Source of the DNA: Pseudarthrobacter sp. NIBRBAC000502770
GTDB lineage: Bacteria; Actinomycetota; Actinomycetes; Actinomycetales; Micrococcaceae
Assembly (NCBI RefSeq): GCF_006517815.1
Contig: NZ_CP041198.1
Coordinates: 3,162,001 to 3,226,000, forward strand
Length of the DNA: 64,000 nt
Reading direction: 5' to 3'
Shown: positions 16,871 to 24,959 of the stretch, piece after piece
How the letters are laid out: each line of letters starts with the position of its first letter
Position numbering within the stretch: position 1 is the first letter of the stretch
The notes under the pieces: model-generated
What the model was told of the DNA's origin: nothing
Database searches by the model: none
Seen by the model: only the letters and a program-made list of their open reading frames with translations
Program-made: the position numbers and the translations under genes

Positions 16871-17257
16871 ATGAAGACAGCCGAAATCTCCCTGTCCGCA
16901 TTGCGGCTGAAGTACTTCAGCCCGTCCGGCGACGCCGGCGAATATGAAGTGGAGGCCTGCCTGCAGGTACCGCTTTCGCGGCCGGCTATCCAGCGCGATT
17001 TGCTGGCGCTGGCCGCCAATGAACTCATCGATGACCTGCCGCGTCCCCGTGCCCCTATTCCGAGGATTTCGGCACGCGCCAACCGCGTCCGCTGCCAACC
17101 AGCCACAGGCCGGGGATGCGGAGGGCCCGGGCAGTCCAGCGGAGGCAGAACGGGACAACGACGGCGGCAGCGAACCGGGGACGACGACGGCGGACCCGGT
17201 AGGGGCCAAGCTCCGGGCCGAAGGAGCCGCTTATCAGATCCATCACCAAGGGCGTAG
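16871..17257 (+). CDS. Small conserved-looking protein, possibly frameshifted at its 3' end
   Basis: ATG 16871 follows GGAGG with 5-base spacing. The first ~70 residues look like real protein (MKTAEISLSALRLKYFSPSG, then LALAANELIDDLPRPRAP) with good third-position GC bias. After about 17085 the frame becomes Arg/Gly-rich with poor codon usage. Meanwhile the +1-related frame reads naturally (PTASAANQPQAGDAEGPG...), continuing beyond 17250. This pattern suggests an indel near 17070-17090, or that the true gene ends early. No family recognised. It is divergent from a GAF-ANTAR gene, so it may belong to the same regulatory unit. Confidence 0.45.
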   Translation: MKTAEISLSALRLKYFSPSGDAGEYEVEACLQVPLSRPAIQRDLLALAANELIDDLPRPRAPIPRISARANRVRCQPATGRGCGGPGQSSGGRTGQRRRQRTGDDDGGPGRGQAPGRRSRLSDPSPRA

Positions 17258-17354
17258 TGTCAAAGGTAGGAGATTTCGGGATGGTGTCACTATCCGGAAG
17301 TTGAATAAACGGGCCCACCGTGCGAAGAGCGGCGGCCGCCAGCCAGGACAGGCA

Positions 17355-17564
17355 ATGACTGGCGCAACTATGGATCGAGGCCCGATGGCCGGGAAAAACG
17401 CTCTGGCCGCCGCAGACGAATACCAGGACCTGCTGCGGGAATGCCCCGGAATCCCTGGGTTCCTCCTCGCGCTGGGCACCAGCTCTGCTTCGCGGCTCCG
17501 AACGGATGCCAGCACCCTGGACGGCGGGGAATTGTCCGCACCGCCGGTTGGACCGCGCGGATGA
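17355..17564 (+). pseudogene. Truncated GAF N-terminus (fragment of a GAF-ANTAR gene) or short relic ORF
   Basis: A 69-residue frame (ATG 17355; alternatives at 17370 and 17385 with GAGG upstream). Residues 18-50 (EYQDLLRECPGIPGFLLALGTSSASRLRT) align with the N-terminal helix of the complete GAF-ANTAR protein downstream (QLVLESPDIKGFLTELAILASSRLST). The frame ends at TGA 17562-17564 before any GAF beta sheet, and its stop overlaps the next ATG by four bases. It may be the head of a decayed paralogue that now serves as a leader for the downstream genes. Confidence 0.5.
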
Positions 17565-17809
17565 ACGCCGACTGGACCGGCGGCCCCGACAAACTGCTGG
17601 AGGCCGACCAGCAGCGGAAGGACGTGGCCCGGCGGTTCCGCAACACCCAGGTCCCGATGATAAAACTGTGGACTTACTACTACGGCCTTGGCGGCGACGC
17701 CGACGAGATGTCGCTTGACGCCTACCTCAACGAAGCGCTCCATCTTCCAGCTGCCCAGGTGGGCCTGATTGCGACGGCCATGAGGGAATTGTCCGAGGAC
17801 GAGGATTAA
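17561..17809 (+). CDS. Small acidic hypothetical protein
   Basis: An 82-residue protein (MNADWTGGPDKLLEADQQRK..., PMIKLWTYYYGLGGDADEMSLDAYLNE, ending RELSEDED). No family recognised. Its start overlaps the preceding stop (ATGA) and its TAA overlaps the ATG of the GAF-ANTAR gene (TAATG), so three frames are translationally coupled. The conserved-looking WTYYYGLGGDADEMSLDAYL segment suggests a folded helical protein. The tight coupling suggests a partner or modulator of the ANTAR regulator, which is inference. Confidence 0.7.
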   Translation: MNADWTGGPDKLLEADQQRKDVARRFRNTQVPMIKLWTYYYGLGGDADEMSLDAYLNEALHLPAAQVGLIATAMRELSEDED

Positions 17810-18576
17810 TGACCGCCGGCGAAGGGCAGCCGTTCCAGGAACCCGACGGGCAGCCCCTGGAAGATGTGGAACAGTCCCTGCAGCAGCTGGTGCTGGAAAG
17901 CCCGGACATCAAGGGTTTCCTCACCGAACTGGCAATCCTGGCCAGTTCGCGGCTGTCCACCGCGGGCAACTCCATCCACAGCGGCGTCACCGTAATGAGG
18001 CACAAAAGACCCAAGGCCGTAGCAGCAAGCGATGCTGCGGCAAAGGCCCTTGACGAACTGCAGAACGGATTTGGCCAGGGCCCCTGCCTTACGGCGCTCG
18101 GGCAGGGAACCACCCTCCTGGTGCCGGAGCTTGCCGCCGAAACCCGCTGGGGACCCTACGCCCGGGCCGCAGCCCGGCACGGCGTCTCCTCCATCCTCGC
18201 CGTCCCGCTGGATCTTGCGGGCGACGCGGAGGCGGTATTGAATCTCTACTCGGGCAGGAGCAACGGGTTTTCCGCCGAGGACATCGCCACCGTTGAGGCG
18301 TTCGCAGCCCAGGCCGCCAGTTCGCTGAGGCTGATCCTGCGGATATCCCAGCTCAGCGGAGCCAGGGATGACCTGGCCGCCGCCATGCACTCACGCACCG
18401 TGATCGACATGGCCGTGGGGGCGGTCATGGCCCAGAACCGGTGCGACCGGGAGACGGCCTTCAGCATCCTTACCCGCGCGTCGAACACCCGCAACATCAA
18501 GCTCCGCGAGGTTGCAGGAACCGTTATCACCTCGATTTCGGGCGAGCAGAAGATCACCGCCTACTTCGAAGAGTAG
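17809..18576 (+). CDS. GAF-ANTAR domain regulator
   Basis: A 255-residue protein with GAF domain at about residues 25-175 (NSIHSGVTVMRHKRPKA, GQGPCLTALGQGTTLLV, GVSSILAVPLDLAGDAEAVLNLYS) and ANTAR domain at about 185-250 (MHSRTVIDMAVGAVMAQNRCDRETA). It is the third such gene in the window and closest in sequence to the one at the window start. Translation is coupled to the small upstream gene through TAATG. A short palindrome CATCAC-AC-GTGATG follows its stop. Confidence 0.88.
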   Translation: MTAGEGQPFQEPDGQPLEDVEQSLQQLVLESPDIKGFLTELAILASSRLSTAGNSIHSGVTVMRHKRPKAVAASDAAAKALDELQNGFGQGPCLTALGQGTTLLVPELAAETRWGPYARAAARHGVSSILAVPLDLAGDAEAVLNLYSGRSNGFSAEDIATVEAFAAQAASSLRLILRISQLSGARDDLAAAMHSRTVIDMAVGAVMAQNRCDRETAFSILTRASNTRNIKLREVAGTVITSISGEQKITAYFEE

Positions 18577-18802
18577 CTGTGCCGTGCATCACACGTGATG
18601 AGATTCACTCGCAATAAATGCGCGATTTGGTTGAGTCGGTTGATCAGCCACGGGCACTATGGATAGGCAGGGTCGGACCATCCGCCCTTGACATCCTGGT
18701 GACGCAACGAGGCCCACCGGTGAGCGCAGGCCACCGACCCTCCGAGCGCGGACAGGCCACTGCCGGACGCTGCGCCGGCTTGACACAGGAAAGTACTGAA
18801 CA
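18577..18802. other. Intergenic stretch
   Basis: 226 bases with a short dyad (18587-18600, CATCAC..GTGATG) just after the ANTAR gene, and a TTGACA hexamer near 18688 that could be a -35 element for the downstream small gene, although no good -10 is seen. A 62-codon frame runs through it and overlaps the next ATG, but it has no ribosome-binding site and no protein-like character. Confidence 0.4.
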
Positions 18803-18997
18803 ATGACGTTTAACACTGCCGAATCCGTGACGCTGAAGATCTGGGACCGGGCTTCCCTCCACGAGACCCTCGACTCCGCGGTCTCCGACCTCTCCGCGCG
18901 CCACAACACCACCACCTGCCGCATCGCCGTCACCTGCAGCGGACCCAACACCTTCACGCTGAGCGTGCGCGGGAACGAGCCGGCACTGGCCCTCTAA
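18803..18997 (+). CDS. Small hypothetical protein (64 aa)
   Basis: ATG 18803 is preceded by AGGAAAG at about nine bases and the gene ends in front of a strong terminator, so it is a self-contained transcription unit. The protein (MTFNTAESVTLKIWDRASLHETLDS..., CRIAVTCSGPNTFTLSVRGNE) looks like a small alpha/beta fold with two strands at the end. No family recognised. Confidence 0.65.
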   Translation: MTFNTAESVTLKIWDRASLHETLDSAVSDLSARHNTTTCRIAVTCSGPNTFTLSVRGNEPALAL

Positions 18998-19013
18998 GCG
19001 GCCCACCACCAAA

Positions 19014-19058
19014 GGGGCGTGGACGACGGCGGGACCTACCCGGCGTCGTCCGCGCCCC
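19014..19058 (+). terminator. Rho-independent terminator
   Basis: GGGGCG-t-GGACGACG pairs with CGTCGTCC-g-CGCCCC followed by TTTT. It belongs to the GGACGACGGCGG hairpin family and ends the 64-residue gene. Confidence 0.75.
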
Positions 19059-19166
19059 TTTTCCGTCCAGTCAAACGTGCGGCACGACCGCACCTGCTTC
19101 CGTCCCAACTACCCCTGCAGACCGGCGTAGCATTCGTCAGGGATACCCAAACGACGGGAAGGGCTC

Positions 19167-20204
19167 ATGGCAACGCAGCAGAGGCACGCACGGTTCATGT
19201 TCGAATCGCTGGAGCTCCCCGTCATCCAGGCACCGATGGCCGGCGGGCCTTCCACCCCGCAACTGGCAGCAGCGGTGAGCGCAAGCGGCGGACTGGGCTT
19301 CGTAGCGGCGGGCTACAAAACCGCCGCGGCCATGCGGGCCGAGATCGCGGCTGTGAGGGAACAGACGGACAAGCCCTTCGGCGTGAACCTGTTCGTGCCC
19401 CAGGCATCGGTCGCCAGCCCTTCCGCCCTGCAGCAATACGCCGGCGCGCTGGCCCCGGATGCCGAACGCTTCGGGGTGGCCTTGGGCGAGCCGAGGCATG
19501 ACGACGACGGCTGGGAACCAAAGCTCGAAGCACTGCTGGACCTTGCGCCCGCGGTCGCGTCGTTCACCTTCGACTTCCCCGAAGCCAGCGTGGTGGAAGC
19601 CCTCCACCAGCGAGGGATTTATGTGATCGCCACCGTCACTGCACGCGGCGAAGCGCTGCAGGCGCTCGCCGCCGGCGCCGACGCCCTCTGTGTCCAGGGC
19701 CCCGAAGCCGGCGGCCACCGGGGCACGTTCAAAGCGGATGCGCCTCCTCCCCTGGTGCCCCTCCACGGGATCCTTGGCGAACTCGCCGACCTGGAGGTGC
19801 CCCTGGTGGCAGCGGGCGGTATTGCCACGGCGGATCACACCCGTGCCGCGCTGGCCCTCGGTGCGGTGGCAGTCCAGGCAGGAACTGCGTTCCTCTGCGC
19901 GGACGAAGCAGGCACCAAGGCCGCGCACCGGGCCGCGTTGGCAGCACCGGACCGTTTCACCACCACGGCCGTCACCCGGGCTTTCTCGGGCCGCAATGCC
20001 AGGGGCCTGGACAACGAGTTCATGCGCCGCCATGACGGCGAGGCGCCCTACGGCTACCCGGAAATCCACCATCTCACTACGCCCTTGCGCGCCGCCGCGG
20101 CGGCAGCAGGAGAGCCTGACTGGCTGAACCTATGGGCTGGCATCAACTACCGGAACACGGTGGAAGGCCCCGCAGTATCCATACTGCGGAGCCTTCAGCC
20201 TTAG
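19167..20204 (+). CDS. Nitronate monooxygenase (2-nitropropane dioxygenase family)
   Basis: A 345-residue FMN TIM-barrel enzyme. Family marks are VIQAPMAGGPSTPQLAAAVSASGGLGFVAAGY at the start, PFGVNLFVPQ, a phosphate-binding GPEAGGHRGTF and GGIATADHTRAALALGAVAVQAGTAFL near the FMN site. The GPEAGGHRG stretch places it with class I nitronate monooxygenases that detoxify propionate-3-nitronate and related nitronates. GAAGGG precedes the ATG. It is a single gene, convergent with the alcohol dehydrogenase. Confidence 0.9.
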   Translation: MATQQRHARFMFESLELPVIQAPMAGGPSTPQLAAAVSASGGLGFVAAGYKTAAAMRAEIAAVREQTDKPFGVNLFVPQASVASPSALQQYAGALAPDAERFGVALGEPRHDDDGWEPKLEALLDLAPAVASFTFDFPEASVVEALHQRGIYVIATVTARGEALQALAAGADALCVQGPEAGGHRGTFKADAPPPLVPLHGILGELADLEVPLVAAGGIATADHTRAALALGAVAVQAGTAFLCADEAGTKAAHRAALAAPDRFTTTAVTRAFSGRNARGLDNEFMRRHDGEAPYGYPEIHHLTTPLRAAAAAAGEPDWLNLWAGINYRNTVEGPAVSILRSLQP

Positions 20205-20219
20205 AGGATCGCCCGTGCC

Positions 20220-21260
20220 TTAGAGGGTGGCGGTGTCGATTACGAAGCGGTACCTGACATCCGATGCCAGCACGCGTTCGTAGGCGTCGTTGATCTTCTC
20301 AGCCGGGATGACCTCGATCTCGGCGCCCAGGCCGTGCTCGGCGCAGAAGTTGAGCATTTCCTGGGTCTCGCGGATGCCGCCGATCATGGATCCGGCAAAG
20401 GAACGGCGTCCGCCGATCAGCGCGAAGGCATTGACGGGAAGCGGTTCCGCGGGGGCGCCGACGTTGACCAGGGCGCCATCGAGCTTCAGCAGGCCCAGGT
20501 AGGCGCTGATGTCGATCGAGGCGCTGACCGTGTTGATGATCAGGTCGAATGAGCCGGCGAGATCGGCGAAGGTGTTCTCGTCGCTGGTGGCGTAGTAGTG
20601 GTCGGCGCCGAGCTTCAGGCCGTCCTCCTGCTTCTTCAGCGACTGGGACAGCACGGTTACTTCGGCGCCCATGGCGTGGGCCTGCTTGACGGCCATGTGG
20701 CCCAGGCCGCCAAGGCCGACCACTGCGACGTTCTTGCCGGGCCCTGCGCCCCAGTGCCGCAGCGGTGAGTAGGTGGTGATGCCTGCGCACAGCAGCGGTG
20801 CGGCGACGTCCAGGTCGATGCCCTCGGGGATGGTGACAACGAAGTCTTCGGTCACCACAACGTGGGTGGAGTAACCGCCCTGGGTGATGGTGCCGTCCCG
20901 GTCAACAGCGCCGTAGGTGCCGATGTTGCCCTTGAGGCAGTACTGCTCCTCGCCCTTCTGGCAGTTGACGCACTCCTGGCAGGAGTTGACCATGCAGCCA
21001 ACGCCAACACGGTCGCCCACTGCGTGCTTGGTGACGGCGGAACCTACCTCGGTGACAATGCCGGCGATCTCGTGGCCGGGAACCAGCGGGTACTGCTGCG
21101 GGCCCCAGTCACCGCGGACAGTGTGGATGTCCGAGTGGCAGATGCCGGCGAACTTGATGTCGATCAGGACGTCGTGGGGACCCACTTCGCGGCGCTCGAT
21201 GGTGGTTGCCACCAGGTCCTCCGTGGCGGACGGGGATGCATAAGCCTTGACGGTAGTCAT
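20220..21260 (-). CDS. NAD(P)-dependent zinc alcohol dehydrogenase, YahK/AdhC-like
   Basis: A 346-residue medium-chain dehydrogenase. Catalytic zinc ligands sit in [15 protein letters not shown] and PGHEIAGIV; the four structural-zinc cysteines are in the segment [16 protein letters not shown]. The nucleotide fold is [22 protein letters not shown]. These features match the cinnamyl-alcohol/aldehyde reductase group (YahK, mycobacterial AdhC) that reduces aldehydes with NADPH. AGGAGA precedes the ATG. Its promoter region carries one of three copies of an operator-like element shared with the next dehydrogenase and an MFS gene. Confidence 0.9.
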   Translation of the reverse strand: MTTVKAYASPSATEDLVATTIERREVGPHDVLIDIKFAGICHSDIHTVRGDWGPQQYPLVPGHEIAGIVTEVGSAVTKHAVGDRVGVGCMVNSCQECVNCQKGEEQYCLKGNIGTYGAVDRDGTITQGGYSTHVVVTEDFVVTIPEGIDLDVAAPLLCAGITTYSPLRHWGAGPGKNVAVVGLGGLGHMAVKQAHAMGAEVTVLSQSLKKQEDGLKLGADHYYATSDENTFADLAGSFDLIINTVSASIDISAYLGLLKLDGALVNVGAPAEPLPVNAFALIGGRRSFAGSMIGGIRETQEMLNFCAEHGLGAEIEVIPAEKINDAYERVLASDVRYRFVIDTATL

Positions 21261-21315
21261 GGTTCTCCTGTGATCTGTTGGGGGATATTCACGATGCTAC
21301 CGGGGTTGTTCGGAG

Positions 21316-21384
21316 CAAACCCCGGAAAAGGACGGGCCAGCGTGGCCCTGCTGAAACTGGTCTTGGGAGTCCTACCCTTGGCGA
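21316..21384 (-). promoter_or_regulatory. Operator-like element, copy C (upstream of YahK/AdhC-like gene)
   Basis: Contains CCTGCTGAAACTGG, TTGGGAGT and a CAAACC box 24 bases before the first block, in the same order and spacing as the elements at 22461-22530 and 30200-30269. The position is 56-124 bases upstream of the dehydrogenase start. Confidence 0.55.
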
Positions 21385-21404
21385 TGTTCCTGGACGGAAC
21401 CTGG

Positions 21405-22421
21405 TCACGGGCGGAGGAGCACCTTGATGGCGCGGCGTTCGTCCATGGCCTTGTACGCCTCCGCAGCCTGTTCCAGCGGCAGTTCGAGGTCGAACACTTT
21501 GCCGGGGTTAATGTCGCCGCGGAGGATCAGGTCGATCAGGTCCGGCAGATATTGCCGCACCGGGGCGGGGCCGCCGTGCAGGTGGACGTGCGAGGAGAAC
21601 AGGTCGCGGCCGGGCAGCGAGACGTCATGGGAGACGCCCACGAAACCCACATGCCCGCCGGCCCGTGTGGCGTGGATGGCCTGCAGCATCGACTCCTGTG
21701 TTCCCACGGCTTCGAGGACGGAATGCGCGCCGAGGCCGCCGGTAAGTTCCTTGATCTTCTTCACGCCCGCGTCACCGCGCTCCACCACAATATCGGTGGC
21801 ACCAAACTCGCGCGCCAGTGCCTGCCGGTCCGTGTGGCGCGACATGGCGATGATCCGCTCGGCACCCATTTGCCTGGCTGCCAGGACCCCCAAAAGTCCG
21901 ACGGCGCCGTCGCCCACCACTGCCACTGTCTTCCCGGGGCCCACCTGGGCCGCCTTCGCGGCAAACCATCCGGTGCCCAGGACATCGGAGGCGGCCAGCA
22001 GCGACGGAACCTTGTCGGCGTCGGGCATGCCGGGCGTGGCCACCAACGTGCCATCCGCCAGCGGGACGCGGAGGTACTCCGCCTGGGAACCGCTTACGCC
22101 CTGGCGGTGGACACACCCGCTCTGGTAGCCGGAACGGCAGATCTCGCAGGTGTTGTCCGATGCGATGAAGGACCCCACGACGAACTGGCCGGGCGTAACG
22201 TTCTTCACGTCGGCTCCGACTTCCTCGACGATCCCCACGTACTCGTGGCCCATGGGAACGGGCCTGGAGATTTTGTCGGCGCCGCGGTAGGGCCAGAGAT
22301 CGGACCCGCACACACAGGCGGCCGCGAGTTTGATAACTGCGTCGGTCGGCTTCTGGATGGTGGGCTTGTCACGATCCTCGACGCGGACGTCTCCGGGCGC
22401 GTGCATGATGGTTGCGCGCAT
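21405..22421 (-). CDS. Zinc-dependent alcohol dehydrogenase family protein
   Basis: A 338-residue medium-chain dehydrogenase. Zinc ligands are in ACVCGSDLWPYRG and MGHEYVGIVEEVG; structural-zinc cysteines occur in DNTCEICRSGYQSGC. The Rossmann motif is VVGDGAVGLLGVLAARQMGAERII. The family includes threonine/sorbitol-type and broad-range dehydrogenases, so the substrate is open. ATG 22421 has GGAAGGACC upstream; the frame runs on to 22487 but without a ribosome site. It is divergent from an MmyB-like regulator across a shared element, which suggests control by that regulator. Confidence 0.88.
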   Translation of the reverse strand: MRATIMHAPGDVRVEDRDKPTIQKPTDAVIKLAAACVCGSDLWPYRGADKISRPVPMGHEYVGIVEEVGADVKNVTPGQFVVGSFIASDNTCEICRSGYQSGCVHRQGVSGSQAEYLRVPLADGTLVATPGMPDADKVPSLLAASDVLGTGWFAAKAAQVGPGKTVAVVGDGAVGLLGVLAARQMGAERIIAMSRHTDRQALAREFGATDIVVERGDAGVKKIKELTGGLGAHSVLEAVGTQESMLQAIHATRAGGHVGFVGVSHDVSLPGRDLFSSHVHLHGGPAPVRQYLPDLIDLILRGDINPGKVFDLELPLEQAAEAYKAMDERRAIKVLLRP

Positions 22422-22460
22422 GCTGGTCCTTCCAAGAATGAAACGGCTGAACGGGACATC

Positions 22461-22530
22461 TCCATCAAACCCGGCCCGTGCCTCCATGGCGAGGGTCCTG
22501 CTGTAACTGGTTCTGGCAGTACCTCCTTAC
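22461..22530. promoter_or_regulatory. Operator-like element, copy A (dehydrogenase/MmyB-regulator divergent region)
   Basis: Ordered blocks TCCATCAAAC, then 28 bases on GCGAGGGTCCTGCTG, AACTGGTTCTGGCAGT and ACCTCCTTA. Copy B at 30200-30269 has the same blocks at the same spacing. The centre is a rough palindrome ACTGG-N5-CAGT. It lies 40-109 bases upstream of the dehydrogenase and 31 bases before the regulator start. Confidence 0.65.
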
Positions 22531-22560
22531 GGTCCCGCCATTCGTCGTAACGTGTTCTTT

Positions 22561-23454
22561 ATGGATAACCGAGCCGAGGTCCGGCAGTTCCTCTCCTCAC
22601 GCCGTGGACGGATCACCCCGGAACAGGCAGGGATCGAACCCTATGGCGGCCGCCGGCGCGTGCCGGGGCTGCGCCGCGAGGAAGTGGCCCGGCTGGCAGG
22701 CGTCAGCGTGGACTACTACACGCGGCTGGAACGGGGAAACCTCCACGGTGTTTCGGACAGCGTCCTGGACGCCATCGCCGGTGCCCTTGAACTGGACCGC
22801 GCCGAGCATGACCACCTCTACGACCTGGCCCGGGCGGCCAACACGTCGGGCCGCAAGCGTGCCGCAGGCGCCGGAGGTTCCGCGCCGTCGAAGGTCCGGC
22901 CCGAACTGCAATACCTGCTGGACGCCATCACGGAAGCGCCTGCCTTCATTGGCAACAACCGCCTGGACATCGTTGCCGCCAACACGCTGGGTTATGCGCT
23001 GTATTCGGACATGTACCGCAACCCGTCACGGCCGGCCAACCACTCGCGGTTCATTTTCCTCGACCCCCGCGCCCACAACTTCTACACGGACTGGGACCGG
23101 GCTGCCCACACCAACGTAGCCATCCTCCGCCGGGAGGCCGGCCGCAACCCCCATGACAAGGGCATCGCCGAACTCATCGGTGAACTCTCCATGCGCAGCG
23201 ACGTGTTCCGCACGCTCTGGGCGGCCCACAACGTCCGCCGCCACTACGCGGGCACCAAGTTCTTCCAGCATCCCGTGGTGGGGCTCCTTGAGCTGAACTA
23301 CCAGGTGCTTGGGCTCGAAGAAGATCCGGGGCGCACCCTCACGGTCTATCCCGCTACGCCCGGCAGCACGTCGGCGGAAGCCCTCAAGCTCCTCGCCTCC
23401 TGGGCGGTCACCGAGAACATCGTGGAAACGGCGCAGGCAAAGGTCGGCAGCTAA
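22561..23454 (+). CDS. XRE-family regulator with MmyB-like ligand-binding domain
   Basis: A 297-residue regulator. An N-terminal helix-turn-helix reads [24 protein letters not shown], and a PAS-like MmyB domain follows (LLDAITEAPAFIGNNRLDIVAANTLGYALYSD, FIFLDPRAHNFYTDW, VRRHYAGTKFFQHPVVGLLELNYQVL). MmyB-type regulators in actinobacteria usually control an adjacent oxidoreductase; here a zinc alcohol dehydrogenase is divergent. ATG 22561 is preferred over the GTG three codons earlier. A paralogue is encoded at 34.0-34.9 kb. Confidence 0.88.
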   Translation: MDNRAEVRQFLSSRRGRITPEQAGIEPYGGRRRVPGLRREEVARLAGVSVDYYTRLERGNLHGVSDSVLDAIAGALELDRAEHDHLYDLARAANTSGRKRAAGAGGSAPSKVRPELQYLLDAITEAPAFIGNNRLDIVAANTLGYALYSDMYRNPSRPANHSRFIFLDPRAHNFYTDWDRAAHTNVAILRREAGRNPHDKGIAELIGELSMRSDVFRTLWAAHNVRRHYAGTKFFQHPVVGLLELNYQVLGLEEDPGRTLTVYPATPGSTSAEALKLLASWAVTENIVETAQAKVGS

Positions 23455-23843
23455 GAAGGCTGCCCTGTCCTGGGAGCCGGCCGGGCTCGCAGCCAACGAG
23501 CCAGTGGAGTCCGTACATGAAGCGGCGTTGCAGTCCCCTTAACCCAGGTTTCGGTTCGTGGCGCCGCGTTGCCTGCTTTGTCTCCAGGATGGCGCCATAA
23601 GAAGCGCCGTTGCGCAGGGTTTAGCGCGCGTTTCATACCGGTGGCCAACGCACCGCGAGCCGTGTTTAGGTGTTTCCACGGCACCGGCCACGCCGCAGGC
23701 ACCACCCCACAGTCCCGCCAGTACGCATCATCCCGCAGCACCCTGATCCCGCCGTTTGGGCGGACCAACCACCCCTTCACGCCCGCCCGGACACACACCC
23801 CGGGTGCCGTCGTCGTACCCGGATCCTCCTCGAAAGGAACACC
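23455..23843. other. Long leader region before the sulfonate-type ABC operon
   Basis: 389 bases with no convincing gene; the frames crossing it lack ribosome-binding sites. It contains GC-rich segments able to fold (for example around 23590-23625, GGCGCC) but I recognise no known riboswitch. Given the length it may hold a promoter with upstream sites or a structured leader controlling the operon. Confidence 0.4.
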
Positions 23844-24959
23844 ATGACCTTCCCAGCACCCCCACCCCAAACGAGCCAACGTGCTGCCTTTAGCCGGCGC
23901 CGTGCGCTGGGCGCACTCCTGGCTGTTCCCGCCGTCGGCCTGCTGTCCGCCTGCGGCGGGACCGCCACCGCAGGAGGAGCCCGCATCAGCCAGGGCGCCC
24001 TTGAACCGCTGGCGGCCTCGGTGCCTGCCGGCACCTCCATTAAGGTGGGCGATCCCAGCATCAAAGTGGCGCTGGAACTGTCCGGCCTGGTCAAGGACCT
24101 GGACGGCTTCACGGTGGAGTTCGCCAACATCTCCGGCGGCCCCCAGACCACCGAGGCCTTCCGCGCCAACGCCCTGGACGTCGGGTCCGTGGCCGACATT
24201 CCTCCCATCCACGCCACCTGGACCGGGCTGGACGTCCGCATCATCGCCGCCGGCTACCGGCAGGACGCGGTGAACCACCCCATCTACGAGCTCGGTGTGG
24301 CACCGGGAGCCGTCATCGGCAAGCTCGAAGAGCTGCGCGGGAAGAAAGTGGCCTACTCCCCGGGCCAGGCGCAGGGCGCCCTGGTGCTGCGGATCCTGGA
24401 CAAGGCCGGCCTCAAGCAGGACGACGTCAAGCTCGTGGAGCTCCCCAGTACCGGGGACGCCTACGCCACCGCGCTGGCCAGCAAGCAGGTGGACGCGGCT
24501 CCCCTGGGCGGCGTCCAGATCAAGCGCTACCTGGCCAAGTACACGGCCGACGGCGCCACCACCCTCCGCCACGGGCTGCGCGATGATCCCAGCCTCCTCT
24601 ATTCCCCCGCCAAAGTCCTGGCTGATCCCGCCAAGGCCGCCGCCCTTGCCGCCTACGCGAAGGTCTGGGGCAAGGCGCAGCGCTGGATCGAGGACCACCC
24701 GGCCGAGTGGCTGGAGGGCTACTACGTCAAGGACCAGGGCCTGTCCCGCGAGGACGGCCAGTACCTGATCGACGCCACCGGCAAGCGCGACCTGCCGACG
24801 TCCTGGACGGAGGCCATCGCACGGCACCAGGAAACGATCGACCTGCTGTCCCGCGAGCAGAAGAAACCGCAGTTGAAGGCAGCGGACCTCTACGACACCC
24901 GCTTCGAGGCCATCGCCGGCACGGCGTTCGCCTCCGCCGCCAAGGTTGGCGCGGCATGA
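23844..24959 (+). CDS. ssuA: ABC transporter substrate-binding lipoprotein (sulfonate/nitrate/taurine type)
   Basis: A 371-residue protein. The start has twin arginines (FSRRRALGALLAVPAVGLLSAC) with a lipobox LLSAC, so it is probably a Tat- or Sec-exported lipoprotein. The mature part has the SsuA/NMT1 pattern: DLDGFTVEFANISGGPQTTEAFRANALDVGSVADIPP, then ELRGKKVAYSPGQAQGALVLRIL. AAAGGA precedes the ATG. It is the first gene of a four-gene operon with permease, ATPase and flavin monooxygenase, which together point to uptake and oxidation of an organosulfur compound. Substrate within that class is open. Confidence 0.85.
   Translation: MTFPAPPPQTSQRAAFSRRRALGALLAVPAVGLLSACGGTATAGGARISQGALEPLAASVPAGTSIKVGDPSIKVALELSGLVKDLDGFTVEFANISGGPQTTEAFRANALDVGSVADIPPIHATWTGLDVRIIAAGYRQDAVNHPIYELGVAPGAVIGKLEELRGKKVAYSPGQAQGALVLRILDKAGLKQDDVKLVELPSTGDAYATALASKQVDAAPLGGVQIKRYLAKYTADGATTLRHGLRDDPSLLYSPAKVLADPAKAAALAAYAKVWGKAQRWIEDHPAEWLEGYYVKDQGLSREDGQYLIDATGKRDLPTSWTEAIARHQETIDLLSREQKKPQLKAADLYDTRFEAIAGTAFASAAKVGAA

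Noticed and set aside
18618..18806. A 62-codon frame ending in an ATGA overlap with the 64-residue gene
   Set aside because: No ribosome-binding site and low protein likeness; the ATGA overlap can occur by chance.
20170..20189. CCGCAGTAT/ATACTGCGG inverted repeat as terminator of the nitronate monooxygenase gene
   Set aside because: It lies inside the last codons of the gene, the loop is short and no T-run follows, so I do not call it.
23455..23843. Riboswitch in the leader of the sulfur ABC operon
   Set aside because: I could not match any known aptamer core; left as unassigned.
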